DNA from: Mesorhizobium temperatum | GTDB taxonomy: Bacteria; Pseudomonadota; Alphaproteobacteria; Rhizobiales; Rhizobiaceae | DNA length: 55,563 nucleotides | Assembly: GCF_002284575.1 (NCBI RefSeq) | Contig: NZ_NPKJ01000034.1 | Location: forward strand, 1-55,563 | Direction: 5' to 3' | In this document: in pieces, positions 54,883-55,563 of the stretch | Numbering within the stretch: position 1 is the first letter of the stretch | Layout of the letters: the number at the start of each line of letters is the position of its first letter | Position numbers and translations under genes: made by a program | Notes under the pieces: model-generated | What the model saw: only the letters and a program-made list of their open reading frames with translations | Database searches by the model: none | What the model was told of the DNA's origin: nothing

Positions 54883-55284
54883 ATGCTGACCGGAACCTGC
54901 CATTGTGGCGCGGCCCACTGGACGTTGGAGGGCGATCCCGGCTCGATCACAGCCTGCAATTGCACGCTTTGCCGCCGCTATGGCGCGCTGTGGGCTTACG
55001 ATCATGTTGACGAACGCATCCGTCTTGCGGGACCGACAAATGCTTATACGCGCTCCGGAAAGGATGACCCGTCGCTCGAGATTCTGTTCTGTCCGACATG
55101 CGCCTGTGTGCTGGCCTGGCGTGGTTTGCGCGCCAGTGCCGCCGGTCGCACTCGGATCGCCGTCAATGTGAGGCTTGCGCCGCCTGACACCGTCGCCGAC
55201 CTGCCAATCGACCATTTCGATGGTCTCCATACGTTCGAGGACCTGCCGCGCGATGGTCACTGCGTGCGCGATATGTGGTTCTAG
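54883..55284 (+). CDS. GFA (CENP-V/GFA domain) zinc protein
   Basis: The 133-residue product has the Cys pattern of the GFA family: CHCG at residues 6-9, CNCTLC at 25-30 followed by RRYGALWAYD, and FCPTCAC at 69-75. These bind zinc in the fold first described for glutathione-dependent formaldehyde-activating enzyme. Most family members are not that enzyme, so the reaction is open. It is divergent from tlyA across 176 bases in which I see no clear operator. Length is normal. Confidence 0.9.
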   Translation: MLTGTCHCGAAHWTLEGDPGSITACNCTLCRRYGALWAYDHVDERIRLAGPTNAYTRSGKDDPSLEILFCPTCACVLAWRGLRASAAGRTRIAVNVRLAPPDTVADLPIDHFDGLHTFEDLPRDGHCVRDMWF

Positions 55285-55563
55285 TGGAAAAATCTGACAC
55301 TCAGCACCGGTGCGGAAGGGCGGAAGATGACCCCTTGGCGGTGGTTCGTTCGCGACCGGCCGAATTCACGCCTATGACCCGATCGAGACGTAGAGCGCTC
55401 CATCGCGGTATAATCCGAGCCCATGCGCCGACCGGCTCCGTCGCGCCATAAGGCGACCTTCCCGGCGAGTCTCCAGAGCCGCCCTTGGTCGCGTCCCTAC
55501 AGGTGGTGTAGCTCGGCGGTAGCGAAGCCGCTCGCGAGCGCGCCCTCGATAGCGCTGTAGCGA
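55285..55563. other. Window-end region with an unidentified minus-strand open frame
   Basis: On the minus strand a frame is open from the window edge (55563) to a stop at 55372-55374, about 63 codons, ending GLYRDGALYVSIGS. It is very Arg-rich and I recognise no family, so it may be the end of a gene lying mainly outside the window or only GC-biased open sequence. Nothing else is visible. Confidence 0.3.

Overview
This is a GC-rich chromosomal segment of an alphaproteobacterium of the Rhizobiales, most likely Mesorhizobium or a close relative. The pointers are a CcrM-type cell-cycle methyltransferase, an ialB-family protein, the gene order of an aa3 cytochrome oxidase cluster running into ispH-thrB-rnhA, and intergenic palindromic repeats of a rhizobial kind. 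The taxon is inferred from gene content and style; no database was searched. No rRNA, tRNA, CRISPR array or complete insertion sequence was found.

Layout. 1-2.7 kb: the N-terminal part of an SLC13-type permease cut by the window edge, a small Cys-rich protein and an NAD(P)-binding SDR-like protein, all on the minus strand. 3.0-10.3 kb: a compact plus-strand catabolic locus. It comprises an XRE-cupin regulator, a sugar-type ABC importer (binding protein, ATPase, permease), a phosphotriesterase-family hydrolase, a GATase1-like protein, a PfkB kinase and a BtpA/SgcQ-family TIM-barrel protein. Several genes overlap by ATGA, and a promoter carries a perfect palindrome in its spacer. I cannot assign the substrate; this is the best candidate in the window for an undescribed pathway. 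10.3-22.5 kb: mostly housekeeping genes (UDP-glucuronate epimerase family, SMC, a DsbA-like lipoprotein, DUF721/DciA, MutY, two HAD phosphatases, CcrM). It also holds an orphan periplasmic protein resembling cyclohexadienyl dehydratase and a frameshifted remnant of a threonine-aldolase-like lyase. 22.6-28.8 kb: thrC, an M16 peptidase, a GNAT protein and a large membrane PAS-GGDEF-EAL protein in one direction.

29-34.5 kb looks accessory: an MpaB-type DUF2236 protein, a DUF4242 protein divergent from a LysR regulator with a palindromic operator candidate, a second LysR regulator divergent from a Tat-exported NTF2-like protein, and a methyltransferase. 34.5-39.3 kb: a lytic transglycosylase, YqgE, a 22-bp tandem repeat tract, a DsbD-N-domain protein, a peroxiredoxin, a DUF2938 membrane protein and a variant histidine phosphatase. 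39.3-48.5 kb: a minus-strand run ctaC-ctaD-ctaB-coxF-like-ctaG-ctaE-DUF983-surf1-ispH-thrB-rnhA. It holds the oxidase subunits, heme O synthesis, copper insertion and assembly factors, followed by isoprenoid, threonine and RNase H genes, with many stop/start overlaps. 48.8-51.4 kb: an ialB-like gene, a GNAT gene and tldD. 51.4-52.7 kb: an AbrB-type antitoxin without a visible toxin abuts, tail to tail, a RES-Xre toxin-antitoxin pair. 52.7-55.3 kb: an RNA uracil methyltransferase and TlyA (overlapping), then a GFA-domain protein. The last 280 bases hold only an unidentified open frame leaving the window.
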